Positions 8,473-16,206 of a stretch of 64,000 bases of DNA are shown in pieces; the stretch's first letter is position 1; every line of letters begins with the position of its first letter. The stretch comes from Scatomorpha sp964345235 (GTDB lineage: Bacteria > Bacillota > Clostridia > Oscillospirales > Oscillospiraceae). The translations under genes and the position numbers were made by a program. The stretch covers positions 1 to 64,000 of the forward strand of contig CAYFQE010000004.1 in the NCBI GenBank assembly GCA_964345235.1, given 5' to 3'. The notes under the pieces are model-generated. The model was not told where the DNA came from, did no database searches, and saw only the letters and a list, made by a program, of their open reading frames with translations.

Positions 8473-8709
8473 TTAATCTAGTTCGAAGAGCTTTGAAACG
8501 GGAACTTCCAAAACCGAGCCGATTTTAAAAAGCGTTTCGAGTGAAATCCCCTTAATATCCTTTGCATTGTTTGCCTCGATTTGGCTAACAAAACTTAAAG
8601 AGCGACCTATGGCCTCGGCCATTTGCTCTTGAGTAAGGCCGCGGAGCTTTCTGTAGTAGGCAATCTTTAGACCCAAAACTCTAAACCGCTCTCTGTAGTT
8701 CTCGCGCAA
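8473..8709 (-). CDS. Small XRE-family (Cro/CI-type) transcriptional regulator
   Basis: A 78-residue protein that is almost entirely an HTH_3 domain. Helix 2-turn-helix 3 is visible as LTQEQMAEAIGRSLSFVSQIEANN (residues about 25-48; read as two parts around the turn), followed by ISLETLFKIGSVLEVPVSKLFE, the usual end of the fold. It starts with TTG, 5-6 bases after GGAGGG. It lies 81 bases upstream of oppA in the same direction, so it is the likely local regulator of the importer and may be transcribed with it. The 81-base gap contains a short GCGGC/GCCGC hairpin but no clear terminator. Confidence 0.9.
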   Translation of the reverse strand: MRENYRERFRVLGLKIAYYRKLRGLTQEQMAEAIGRSLSFVSQIEANNAKDIKGISLETLFKIGSVLEVPVSKLFELD

Positions 8710-8773
8710 TAATACCCTCCAACTGTACTCGATAAAAAGACAAAAGTAGTAAAATAACGATACTTAATAATTT

Positions 8774-8802
8774 TATATAAAAATCCGTTATATTTAAACC
8801 AA
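8774..8802 (-). promoter_or_regulatory. Candidate promoter for the XRE-opp operon
   Basis: On the minus strand, TTGGTT is followed after 17 bases by TATATA, about 65 bases upstream of the XRE start. The -35 box is poor (three of six), so this is a weak candidate. The surrounding 250-base gap (8710-8959) is AT-rich and shows no gene. Confidence 0.35.
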
Positions 8803-8959
8803 CTCTAAGAACGATTTTACTCGCCACGAGAGAGTGTATGTGTTTTATTTACTCAAAGTGACATTTATAACACAAAAATTACATGTAAAATCCAAAGTTT
8901 GTTTCTTATATATCTCTTGTAAAGTTTTCGACTTAATCTTTATCGGCTCTCGGCGCCGC

Positions 8960-9730
8960 TCAAAGGTATGCGAGAGACATGGCTATCGTGAATTGGGCAG
9001 CATAGTATGTTATGTGGTTTACGCTTATCATAAGGCGACTCTCGGGGTTCATAGCACCTTTGCGCTCGTAGTCGGCGCTCTTGCTGAAATATGTGATTGA
9101 GAGAATTAAATCCGAAAGCAGAAACAGGAGTGAGCCTATAAAAAGCATTTTAACCGCCGGACCGCCTGCGCCTGACTTTAGATTAAAACCCGTGAACGCA
9201 GCGAAGAGGATTAGTAAAATGCTGTAAGAAATGGTCGGAACAATAAATTTTCCGAAGTACATCTTCATAACAAAAACCGAAAACCCTATGATTGCGGCAG
9301 TCGCTACAATTGAGATTAAGAACGAGTAGAACAAAAAGCTGTAGGTGTTGGGGATTCTGATAAGAAGAGCCGCAATGTAGAGTATGTGCCCCAAGCCGAA
9401 AGAAATCATGCCGAAGTAGGTGACTTGGTCGTGGTTTTTAACAGCCTCGGAACAGCTGTTGCGAATACCCTTGAAATAGGCTTTGAAGTCGAGGAAAACA
9501 TCGCCGACAAGACCCAAGACAAGTCCGAAAATAACGAGCCCTGCGGTGAAAAGCAGTTCCTTTGTCACTTCATCGGCTCTGCCGCTTAAAGCTGCAAAGG
9601 CAGTCGCAATAAAGCAGAGTGAAACTGCTGTTTTAAAAATAATTGCAAGGACAGACGAGTTTTTATCTCTCATGAAAAGAAAAACGCTCAAAAATACTGT
9701 TCCCGATATGAGCATTATGTAGGGCTCCAT
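8960..9730 (-). CDS. YhhN/TMEM86 family membrane protein (lysoplasmalogenase-like)
   Basis: A 256-residue protein with about eight membrane segments. Family features are visible: GLVLGLVGDVFLDF near 75, with acidic residues in a membrane segment; a GLGHILYI stretch; GSLLFLLSDLILSI near 202; and NHITYYAAQFTIAMS near the C-terminus. Some members hydrolyse the vinyl-ether bond of lysoplasmalogens; whether this one does is unknown. The start at 9730 is chosen because GGAGG lies 7 bases before that ATG; an upstream in-frame start at 9814 lacks a comparable site. Its promoter faces away from the lectin-like gene at 9998. Confidence 0.85.
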   Translation of the reverse strand: MEPYIMLISGTVFLSVFLFMRDKNSSVLAIIFKTAVSLCFIATAFAALSGRADEVTKELLFTAGLVIFGLVLGLVGDVFLDFKAYFKGIRNSCSEAVKNHDQVTYFGMISFGLGHILYIAALLIRIPNTYSFLFYSFLISIVATAAIIGFSVFVMKMYFGKFIVPTISYSILLILFAAFTGFNLKSGAGGPAVKMLFIGSLLFLLSDLILSITYFSKSADYERKGAMNPESRLMISVNHITYYAAQFTIAMSLAYL

Positions 9731-9841
9731 AATAAGTCCTCCATTCGACACTCGTTTTCTAACTTTGAACTCAAAATTTCTTTTAATTACGACGACAGCC
9801 CCGTTAGAAAACATGCGTCATAAATTTTAAAAATACATTTA

Positions 9842-9870
9842 ATTATACCATATTTATGGCCTGCATTCAA
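9842..9870 (-). promoter_or_regulatory. Promoter for the YhhN-family gene
   Basis: TTGAAT, a 17-base spacer, then TATAAT on the minus strand. The transcript would have a leader of about 105 bases before the start at 9730. Confidence 0.7.
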
Positions 9871-9895
9871 ATCGGGAGCCCGATAATAAACACCT

Positions 9896-9929
9896 GTCAA
9901 CTACCGCACTCTTTAGAGTTTAAGTTGAC
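9896..9929. promoter_or_regulatory. Nested inverted repeat overlapping the lectin-like gene promoter
   Basis: Outer arms GTCAACT/AGTTGAC (7 bp) enclose inner arms ACTCT/AGAGT (5 bp). The right outer arm overlaps the -35 box at 9925-9930. The position suits an operator; a role is inferred only. Confidence 0.45.
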
Positions 9930-9953
9930 TAATCTGCTCTTTCTTGTTAGTAT
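9925..9953 (+). promoter_or_regulatory. Promoter for the lectin-like membrane protein gene
   Basis: TTGACT, a 17-base spacer, then TAGTAT, about 45 bases before the start codon at 9998. Confidence 0.65.
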
Positions 9954-9997
9954 TCTCGTGTTCAAATGCTCTCTGAGAGCTGAAAGGACGGTATTAA

Positions 9998-10753
9998 ATG
10001 AACGAGTTGAATTTAAATGAAGATAAAAATACAGTAAACGACGCCAAAGCCGGAAACTCGGACGACACTAAATATTTCAACTACAAGGTACAAAAAGACT
10101 TTGTTTTAGAAGATATAAGGATGGCAAAAAGAAAAAGGCTGGGCGCGCTCTATATTTTCTTGCTAATCCTAATCTTTATAGCCTCCCTATATCCTTTATA
10201 TAAACATCTCACCGACATTAGCGGCAAGAGTGTGTTTTCGCAGCTAAAATATGTTCAGGCTGATGATGAAGAGGAGAGCTTTATATCAAAATCTGACGGC
10301 ACAAAGTATCAGGCCTTTATCGGAGACAGCGAAAAGGGTGAGGTAAGCTATAAGATTTATACCGACAGTCTTTCGTTTACCGAAACCAGAGATGCCTGCA
10401 AGCTGATGGGCGGCGAACTGCTGACTATAGCGGATGAGGATGAATATGAGAAGGTTTTGCCTCTTATGGAAGGCTCATCTGCAAAGTTTTTTTGGCTCGG
10501 TATATACAAGGACAAGAAAGGTAACTTTGTCACCCTAAACGGCGGTGTTCCCGAATTTTTCCCTTGGAAGCAGGCTCGTCAAATATCCGAAAAGACAGTA
10601 CTTGGCGACAGGAACTACCTTATTTTCTTTAAAGACGAGAACGGAGAGTGGGCTTATAATTTGATAGCAAACGACCCGACCGCCTCTTCTCCCGAAATGT
10701 TTAAGAACAACATTGCATACATATGCAAGTTCACCCCTAAAGGAAGCGAATAA
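9998..10753 (+). CDS. Membrane-anchored protein with C-type-lectin-like domain
   Basis: A 251-residue protein. Residues 1-47 are hydrophilic and end in a basic KRKR stretch; residues about 48-68 form one membrane segment, so the C-terminal 180 residues should be outside the cell. Residues about 115-250 look like a C-type-lectin-like domain: KIYTDSLSFTETRDACKLMGGELLTI at 118-143 (the W/S-x-x-EA-x-x-C helix and GG-L-x-x-I), FWLGIYKD near 166 (the WIG-type strand), then NGEWAYN and YICKF at the end with the closing cysteine. No clear calcium EPN/QPD motif is visible. It starts with ATG after AAAGGACGG and has its own promoter and terminator. The function is unknown; ligand or peptide recognition at the cell surface is a family-based guess. 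Confidence 0.8.
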   Translation: MNELNLNEDKNTVNDAKAGNSDDTKYFNYKVQKDFVLEDIRMAKRKRLGALYIFLLILIFIASLYPLYKHLTDISGKSVFSQLKYVQADDEEESFISKSDGTKYQAFIGDSEKGEVSYKIYTDSLSFTETRDACKLMGGELLTIADEDEYEKVLPLMEGSSAKFFWLGIYKDKKGNFVTLNGGVPEFFPWKQARQISEKTVLGDRNYLIFFKDENGEWAYNLIANDPTASSPEMFKNNIAYICKFTPKGSE

Positions 10754-10760
10754 AAATATC

Positions 10761-10800
10761 CGCCCCGAGAACTTTTAACGCTTCTCGGGGCGTTTTGTTT
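10761..10800 (+). terminator. Rho-independent terminator of the lectin-like gene
   Basis: An 11-bp stem CGCCCCGAGAA/TTCTCGGGGCG is followed by TTTTGTTT. It starts 8 bases after the stop codon and may also serve the convergent tetR gene. Confidence 0.9.
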
Positions 10801-10827
10801 CTATCTTTAATTGACAGGCTTGCCATC

Positions 10828-11385
10828 TCAGATCATGCCCGAGATTCCTCTCTCGGTAAGCAACAGAATTATTTTGGAAAGCTGAGCCGGATTGAGCTTT
10901 ACACTTCCCCTTAGCCACTCTCTCAAAATTCCGATGGATCCCGTTGCCGCAAAGAGAACCGTCGGTTTAAGCATTTTCTCGGGTATATCGCGGCTATGTG
11001 CCCACTTGTTTGTGAACTCCTCCTCGATAAAGCCCACGACCTTGGCGGTAAATCCGGAGTCATCTATGTTTGATAGAAAATGCCTGCATATATCTCGGTT
11101 TTCATCCACAAATATAAAGAAGCTCTCCAATACCTCCTCGGTGTTGCTACACTCATCACTGAGAATAGGTCCGAGGTTTTCGGTAACCTTGGTGATGAGT
11201 TCGTCCTCTACCTGCTTATATAAATCGAATATGTCTATATAGTGACTGTAGAAGGTGGCTCTGTTTATTTTCGCCCGTTTGCACAGCTCGGTGACACTGA
11301 CCTTGGATATGGGCTTTTCATTCAGAAGTTCAATCAGCGCATTTTTTATACTCATTTTGGTATATCTTACTCTTCCGTCCTCCAT
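10828..11385 (-). CDS. TetR/AcrR-family transcriptional regulator
   Basis: A 185-residue regulator. The N-terminal HTH is clear: RYTKMSIKNALIELLNEKPI, then VSVTELCKRAKINRATFYSHY (about residues 28-48; the recognition helix contains NRATFYSHY). The all-helical C-terminal part resembles the DhaS-type TetR_C group. It is divergent from the MMPL transporter gene, and a perfect 7-bp inverted repeat sits in the shared region, so it most likely represses the transporter and its own gene. The ligand is unknown. Confidence 0.93.
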   Translation of the reverse strand: MEDGRVRYTKMSIKNALIELLNEKPISKVSVTELCKRAKINRATFYSHYIDIFDLYKQVEDELITKVTENLGPILSDECSNTEEVLESFFIFVDENRDICRHFLSNIDDSGFTAKVVGFIEEEFTNKWAHSRDIPEKMLKPTVLFAATGSIGILREWLRGSVKLNPAQLSKIILLLTERGISGMI

Positions 11386-11415
11386 TTTTTCGCCCTTCTC
11401 TTTGTTAAAATTTTA

Positions 11416-11431
11416 ATTATCTTGAGATAAT
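11416..11431. promoter_or_regulatory. Candidate TetR operator
   Basis: A perfect palindrome with arms ATTATCT and AGATAAT separated by TG, 31 bases upstream of the tetR start codon and about 55 bases upstream of the mmpL promoter. Placement between divergent genes fits a TetR-type operator. Confidence 0.5.
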
Positions 11432-11485
11432 CAACTCATTGTCGGTTTTGTGTTTAAAATCTTACACTTTAAAGCAAACTGTTCC

Positions 11486-11512
11486 TTGCACTTATTTCGT
11501 TTTGATTATAAT
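11486..11512 (+). promoter_or_regulatory. Candidate promoter of the MMPL transporter gene
   Basis: TTGCAC followed after 15 bases by a consensus TATAAT, 45 bases before the start codon. The spacer is short; a shifted -35 (CTTGCA, 16 bases) is equally possible. Confidence 0.55.
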
Positions 11513-11557
11513 ATACAAAGCGAAAGAAAGTCAACAACTTGTTTAGCGGGGATAAAG

Positions 11558-14302
11558 ATGGAAAAACTTGCAGCTTTAATCACAAGGCATTACAAAAAAA
11601 TACTCTTAGCCTACATTATATTCTCTATAATCAGCGGGTTTCTGTTTCTTAGGCTTCAAATAAACTTTGACCTTTCGAGCTATCTGCCCGACGATGTGGA
11701 GAGCACTGTTGCCTTGCGCATAATGGACGAGGAGTTTACATCGACTGTTCCGAACGCAAGGGTAGTTCTGCCCAATGTCACCGTTTCGGAGGCACTGGAC
11801 GCCAAGAAGACTCTATCGGAAATCGATGGCGTTACAGCCGTTATGTGGATGGACGATGTCGTCGATGTAAAAAAGCCCCTTCCTTTTATCGACAAGAAGA
11901 TTCTGAACGAATATTTAAAGGACGGCGTGGCTCAGTTTTCCGTCACTATCGAAGGCGGAAAAGAAATCCCCGCCTCCGACAAGATACGAGAGCTCTTAGG
12001 TGAAGATGTAATGCTTTCGGGTATGGCCATACAAAATGCCTATACTCAAAGACAGATAGTTAAGGAACTTGTTCCCGCTGTTTCAATAATCGTACCCATC
12101 GGTCTTTTTATTCTGGCGCTGACGACAACCTCGTGGATACTCCCGTTCCTTATTCTGCTTGTTTTGGGTGTGGCTATTCTTTTAAACATGGGCTTCAGCG
12201 CACTTTTCGGGCCCATGTCTTTTGTAACCCAGGCCACAGCTCCCATATTGCAGATGGCCGTTTCGATGGATTATCTCATCTTCCTCTTAAACAGCTTTGA
12301 GAGAAACCGCAAAGTTTACGGCGATGTAAATATTGCCATGCAAAAGGCCATACAGGAATCGTCCACCGCAATAGCTGCCTCGGCTCTCACCACCGTTTTC
12401 GGTTTCCTCGCCCTTATGTTTATGCGCTTCGGCATAGGCATCGATTTGGGCTTGAATCTGGCCAAGGGCGTAGTTTTCAGCTATATCTGCGCTCTCACCC
12501 TTTTCCCCTCGCTTATTCTTTTCTTTCTTAAACTTATCGACAAGACCTCTCATAAGAGGATTATGCCGGAGATGCCTACTATCGGCGGCAAGATACTTAA
12601 GGTTAGAATTCCGATGCTGATACTTGCACTCCTGCTTGTTGTGCCTTGCTTCATCGCCAAGGATAAAACCGATTTCCTATACGGAAACGGAAACCCCGGA
12701 AAAACACATCAGTTTTATATTGAAACCGAAAAAATCAATGAAATGTTCGGAGAAAACATTGCCGTTGTCATAATAACACCCAAGAGCGACTTGGGCACAC
12801 AGGCTCAGCTAACTCAGGAGCTTGAAAAAATTCCACATGTGAACAGTATAATTTCCTATGTAACCGCGGCAGGCGCTCAAATTCCCGATGTGCTTGTCCC
12901 CTCGCATTACTTGTCACTATTGCAATCTGAAAACTACTCGCGAATTATACTCACGACAGACACGGGAGAAGAGGGCTACGCCGCCTTTAAAACTGTTGAT
13001 GCAGTGCGAGAAACTTGCGCCAAGTACTATGACGAATACTGGGTTTGCGGACAGAGCGCAAATGTAAGGGACATGAAAACCGTTATATTAAAAGATTCTC
13101 CCTTTGTAAACGGCATTGCCATAGGCTTTGTGTTCCTAACCCTGCTCTTCAGCTTAAAGTCTCTCACCCTGCCTTTTATTCTTTTGTTCGTAATTGAAAA
13201 CGCCATTTGGATAAACCTTTCCATACCATATTTCAAAGGCTCGAGCCTTGTATATTTGGGTTATCTGATTATAAACACTGTACAGCTCGGCGCAACTATC
13301 GACTATGCCATTTTGATTACCGACGGCTATGTGGCTTCGAGGAAAACCATGTCGGCGTATGATGCCGTTAAGGACTCTTTAAATCATCATCTCATTTCCG
13401 TTTTCACCTCGGCTTCTGTGCTCACCGCTGCAGGCTTTGCCCTTCAGGTGACCTCGTCAATGGCCGTGGTTTCGGCTCTCGGAAGGCTCCTCGCCGTTGG
13501 TACGGTACTTTCGTTCAGCATGGTGGTTTTCGCCTTGCCCGCCCTTCTGATTATCTTCGATCCGCTGACTCAAAAACTTACGCTCAAAAAACCTCTCTTT
13601 AAATCTAAGAAATCGGCCGAACCCGAGCTTGCCTTTGCAACTGCGCCGGCAGTTTCTATTAATACCATCCCTGCGCCCGTAGCCTCGGTTTCCCAAAAAA
13701 GCGCAAAGTCTTCCCTATTTTCCTTCCTAAAAAAGAAGAAGAATGAGGACTTAAACCTGTCCGTTGCGGAGCCCGAGCCCAAAATCGAGCGCGAAACCGC
13801 AATTCAGAACGAATATAGAGCTCCGATGCCCGGCTCTTATCTGCCCTCTGAAAATGCAGCGCTTAAAGAGCATGGCGTAAAGCGAAATATCGTTTATGTT
13901 GAAGTAGACGGCGAACTTAAGGCTATTACTCCGGAAGAACTCAGGCCTCCCAAGCTTTATTATCTCGACAAAACAGATATAGATATAGATGAATATTTTG
14001 AGGAAGAAGCCTTTGATGATGACTCCGGCTTTGAAGAGGCCTATATTAAGGAAATCTCACTCTTTGTAAAGAATGTTTCCACTGAACTCAGTATGATTAG
14101 AGAAGAGGTCTCGAAGACAAGAGCCCAAAACGACGAGCTTAGAAAAGAGATACAAAGGCTCAAGACTAAAAACAGTGCAAAGCTCCATCAGGACGAGCTT
14201 TTGGCAGAGTTAAGAGAACTGAATTCTCAGATGTCCTCATTTAAGGCCGAAATCAGTCTTGACAATAAAAAAAACTCAGAGTCTGTAGATAAAGACTCAT
14301 AA
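11558..14302 (+). CDS. MMPL/RND-superfamily transporter with C-terminal coiled-coil extension
   Basis: A 914-residue membrane transporter. Segment 1 lies at about 15-35. External domains alternate with two blocks of membrane segments around 170-340 and 510-670, the duplicated layout of RND/MMPL proteins. Family motifs include SMDYLIFLLNSFER near 240 and the matching ATIDYAILITDGY near 585. After the last segment a cytoplasmic extension of about 240 residues follows: a Pro/Lys linker, an acidic patch (residues about 805-825), then a heptad-rich coiled coil (about 827-905). MMPL proteins export lipids or other hydrophobic compounds; the substrate here is unknown. The start at 11558 is chosen for the GCGGGGA site and because an upstream frame opening at 11450 overlaps the promoter. 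The next gene is 23 bases away and probably encodes its partner. Confidence 0.9.
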   Translation: MEKLAALITRHYKKILLAYIIFSIISGFLFLRLQINFDLSSYLPDDVESTVALRIMDEEFTSTVPNARVVLPNVTVSEALDAKKTLSEIDGVTAVMWMDDVVDVKKPLPFIDKKILNEYLKDGVAQFSVTIEGGKEIPASDKIRELLGEDVMLSGMAIQNAYTQRQIVKELVPAVSIIVPIGLFILALTTTSWILPFLILLVLGVAILLNMGFSALFGPMSFVTQATAPILQMAVSMDYLIFLLNSFERNRKVYGDVNIAMQKAIQESSTAIAASALTTVFGFLALMFMRFGIGIDLGLNLAKGVVFSYICALTLFPSLILFFLKLIDKTSHKRIMPEMPTIGGKILKVRIPMLILALLLVVPCFIAKDKTDFLYGNGNPGKTHQFYIETEKINEMFGENIAVVIITPKSDLGTQAQLTQELEKIPHVNSIISYVTAAGAQIPDVLVPSHYLSLLQSENYSRIILTTDTGEEGYAAFKTVDAVRETCAKYYDEYWVCGQSANVRDMKTVILKDSPFVNGIAIGFVFLTLLFSLKSLTLPFILLFVIENAIWINLSIPYFKGSSLVYLGYLIINTVQLGATIDYAILITDGYVASRKTMSAYDAVKDSLNHHLISVFTSASVLTAAGFALQVTSSMAVVSALGRLLAVGTVLSFSMVVFALPALLIIFDPLTQKLTLKKPLFKSKKSAEPELAFATAPAVSINTIPAPVASVSQKSAKSSLFSFLKKKKNEDLNLSVAEPEPKIERETAIQNEYRAPMPGSYLPSENAALKEHGVKRNIVYVEVDGELKAITPEELRPPKLYYLDKTDIDIDEYFEEEAFDDDSGFEEAYIKEISLFVKNVSTELSMIREEVSKTRAQNDELRKEIQRLKTKNSAKLHQDELLAELRELNSQMSSFKAEISLDNKKNSESVDKDS

Positions 14303-14325
14303 CATCATTAAAGGATGCGATAGAT

Positions 14326-16143
14326 ATGAAGAAAATTACAAGTTTATTTTTAGCTGTCCTGCTGCTCTTCTCTCTCACGGCAGGTCTTACCCCCGCCCTT
14401 GCAGTCGAAGAGGAAAACACAGAGCTTGAGGAGCAGAAGCAACCCGATTTTCTGTCGGAGGAGGTTGTTTATGCTCTGACGAGCGCCGACGGAAAAGTAG
14501 ACGGAATATACAGCATCTGCCTCATTGATTCCGAGAAGGAGCTTGAGGCCTCTTACTTCGGTCCGTTTAAGGAGGTTGAAAATCTCTCGGGCGTTCAGGA
14601 GATTGAGCTCAGCGGTGATGAAGCCTTAATGAATGTACCCAAGGGCAAGTTCTATTTCAAATCTTTCCTAAGCACAAAAGACCTCCCCTGGTTTTTTGAC
14701 ATAAGCTATAAGCTCGATGGCGAGGATATATCAGCCGAAAATCTGGGAGGTAAGAGCGGTCTTTTGGAAATAAATTTAAAGTCGGAAGCTAACGAAGATG
14801 TTGACGAGAGCTTTAGAAACAGCTTTTTCATGCAGATAACCATAACACTGGATGCTGAAAAAACAAACTCCATTGAAGCCGAGGACGCCACTATTGCCAA
14901 CGCCGGCGGCACTAAACTGCTCACTCTATTCGGTCTTCCCGGCAGCGATCTCGATACTACAGTAAAGGCGGAAGTTGAGAACTTTGAAATGCCGGGCATA
15001 AGCATAGCCGCTGTACCTTTCAGCATGGCCGATCAGCTTGGTGAGGTTATGGATCTCACCGACGGCCTTCTGCAGCTTTCAAACGCTGTCGGCGCGCTTA
15101 GCGCCGGCGCCGGTCAGTTGGCGGGAGGTATTAACGAGCTTGCAGGCGGCTCTGCCGAGTTCGGCGAAGGTCTTATGTTGCTTTCACAAAACTCGGGAAC
15201 TCTGAGAAACGGCTCGCAGCAGGTTTTGGATGCGGTAAACAACATGAGCGCACTGCTCTCAAACTATGGGGGTTTGTTCGAAAACTTTGATGTAAACGCT
15301 TTGGCTTTTCTCCCCGCCACTCTGTACTCGGCAGCCGACAATTTGGATGCCGCGGCAACAAGCCTTGAAAGCATACCCGTAGGACTGGGTGCAGCTTTAC
15401 AAACTTTTGACGCCGCCATAAATTCACTCCCGGAGGTCGATATGAGCGGCATAGATGAGCTTGACCCCACCAACCCCACTCTGCAAAGCCTTTTGCAGCA
15501 CTATGCCGCTACAAAGGCGCTTCAGGGGCTCTGGAACTCAACCTTGAGTGGGGTGAGTGTTCCAGGAGATACTGCCGCCAATGCAGCATCCCTGAGAGCG
15601 CAAGCTCTCGGCCTGAGAGCCGCGGCCAAGGCCGTTGAAGCCGCGATAGCCAGCGGCGGCATAGGAGACTTCAGCGAGCTTACAGAGGGCTTGAATCAGT
15701 TTTTAAGCGGTTACTCACAGCTTCACAACGGCATTGTTCAGTATACCGAGGGCGTTGACGCTCTTGCCGCAAATTGGGGGCAACTCTACGGCGGAATGAC
15801 ACAGCTCTCGGACGGCGCCAACCAGCTCTCGGGCGGTTTGGGACAGCTGAACGCTGGCACTGCAAGCATCCCGGAAAAAATTAAGGAGCTTATGGGAGAT
15901 ATGGAGATCGGAGAATATGAGCCTATATCTTACCTAAGTGAGAAGAACGAAGGTTGCACTCTTGTACAGTTTGTGATAATGACAGACCCGATTGAAGCTC
16001 CCGAAGGGGAAAAGCCCGAGCTTGAGCCCGAGCCTGAAACGAGCTTCTGGGAAAGATTTAAAGCTCTCTTTACCAAAGAAGAGGAGACAGAAGAAACCCC
16101 GGATAAGCCTGACGAAAGCGAATCCGATAAAAAGTCTGTGTAA
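14326..16143 (+). CDS. Secreted repeat protein with YhgE-like heptads, partner of MMPL transporter
   Basis: A 605-residue exported protein. The signal peptide spans about 1-26 (hydrophobic core, then ALAVEE). Residues about 27-230 form a beta-rich domain without a family I can name. Residues about 240-300 and 455-530 carry repeats of the type GL-x-QL-x-x-G-x-x-x-L-x-x-G seen in YhgE/Pip proteins. The middle (300-450) is Ala-rich and probably helical. The tail is acidic with an amphipathic SFWERFKALF stretch. Unlike YhgE it has no flanking ABC2-type membrane regions. The gene follows the MMPL transporter by 23 bases and ends at a terminator, so the two proteins probably work together at the cell surface. 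Confidence 0.75.
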   Translation: MKKITSLFLAVLLLFSLTAGLTPALAVEEENTELEEQKQPDFLSEEVVYALTSADGKVDGIYSICLIDSEKELEASYFGPFKEVENLSGVQEIELSGDEALMNVPKGKFYFKSFLSTKDLPWFFDISYKLDGEDISAENLGGKSGLLEINLKSEANEDVDESFRNSFFMQITITLDAEKTNSIEAEDATIANAGGTKLLTLFGLPGSDLDTTVKAEVENFEMPGISIAAVPFSMADQLGEVMDLTDGLLQLSNAVGALSAGAGQLAGGINELAGGSAEFGEGLMLLSQNSGTLRNGSQQVLDAVNNMSALLSNYGGLFENFDVNALAFLPATLYSAADNLDAAATSLESIPVGLGAALQTFDAAINSLPEVDMSGIDELDPTNPTLQSLLQHYAATKALQGLWNSTLSGVSVPGDTAANAASLRAQALGLRAAAKAVEAAIASGGIGDFSELTEGLNQFLSGYSQLHNGIVQYTEGVDALAANWGQLYGGMTQLSDGANQLSGGLGQLNAGTASIPEKIKELMGDMEIGEYEPISYLSEKNEGCTLVQFVIMTDPIEAPEGEKPELEPEPETSFWERFKALFTKEEETEETPDKPDESESDKKSV

Positions 16144-16169
16144 TTAGCTATACAGAAAATAAAGTCAAA

Positions 16170-16206
16170 AAGACTCTATCTTTGCGATAGAGTCTTACTT
16201 TTTTAT
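16170..16206. terminator. Bidirectional terminator between the YhgE-like gene and rodA
   Basis: An 11-bp stem AAGACTCTATC/GATAGAGTCTT with a 5-base loop. Plus-strand tail ACTTTTTTAT and minus-strand tail TTTGACTTTATTTT both fit termination of the two convergent genes. Confidence 0.9.
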
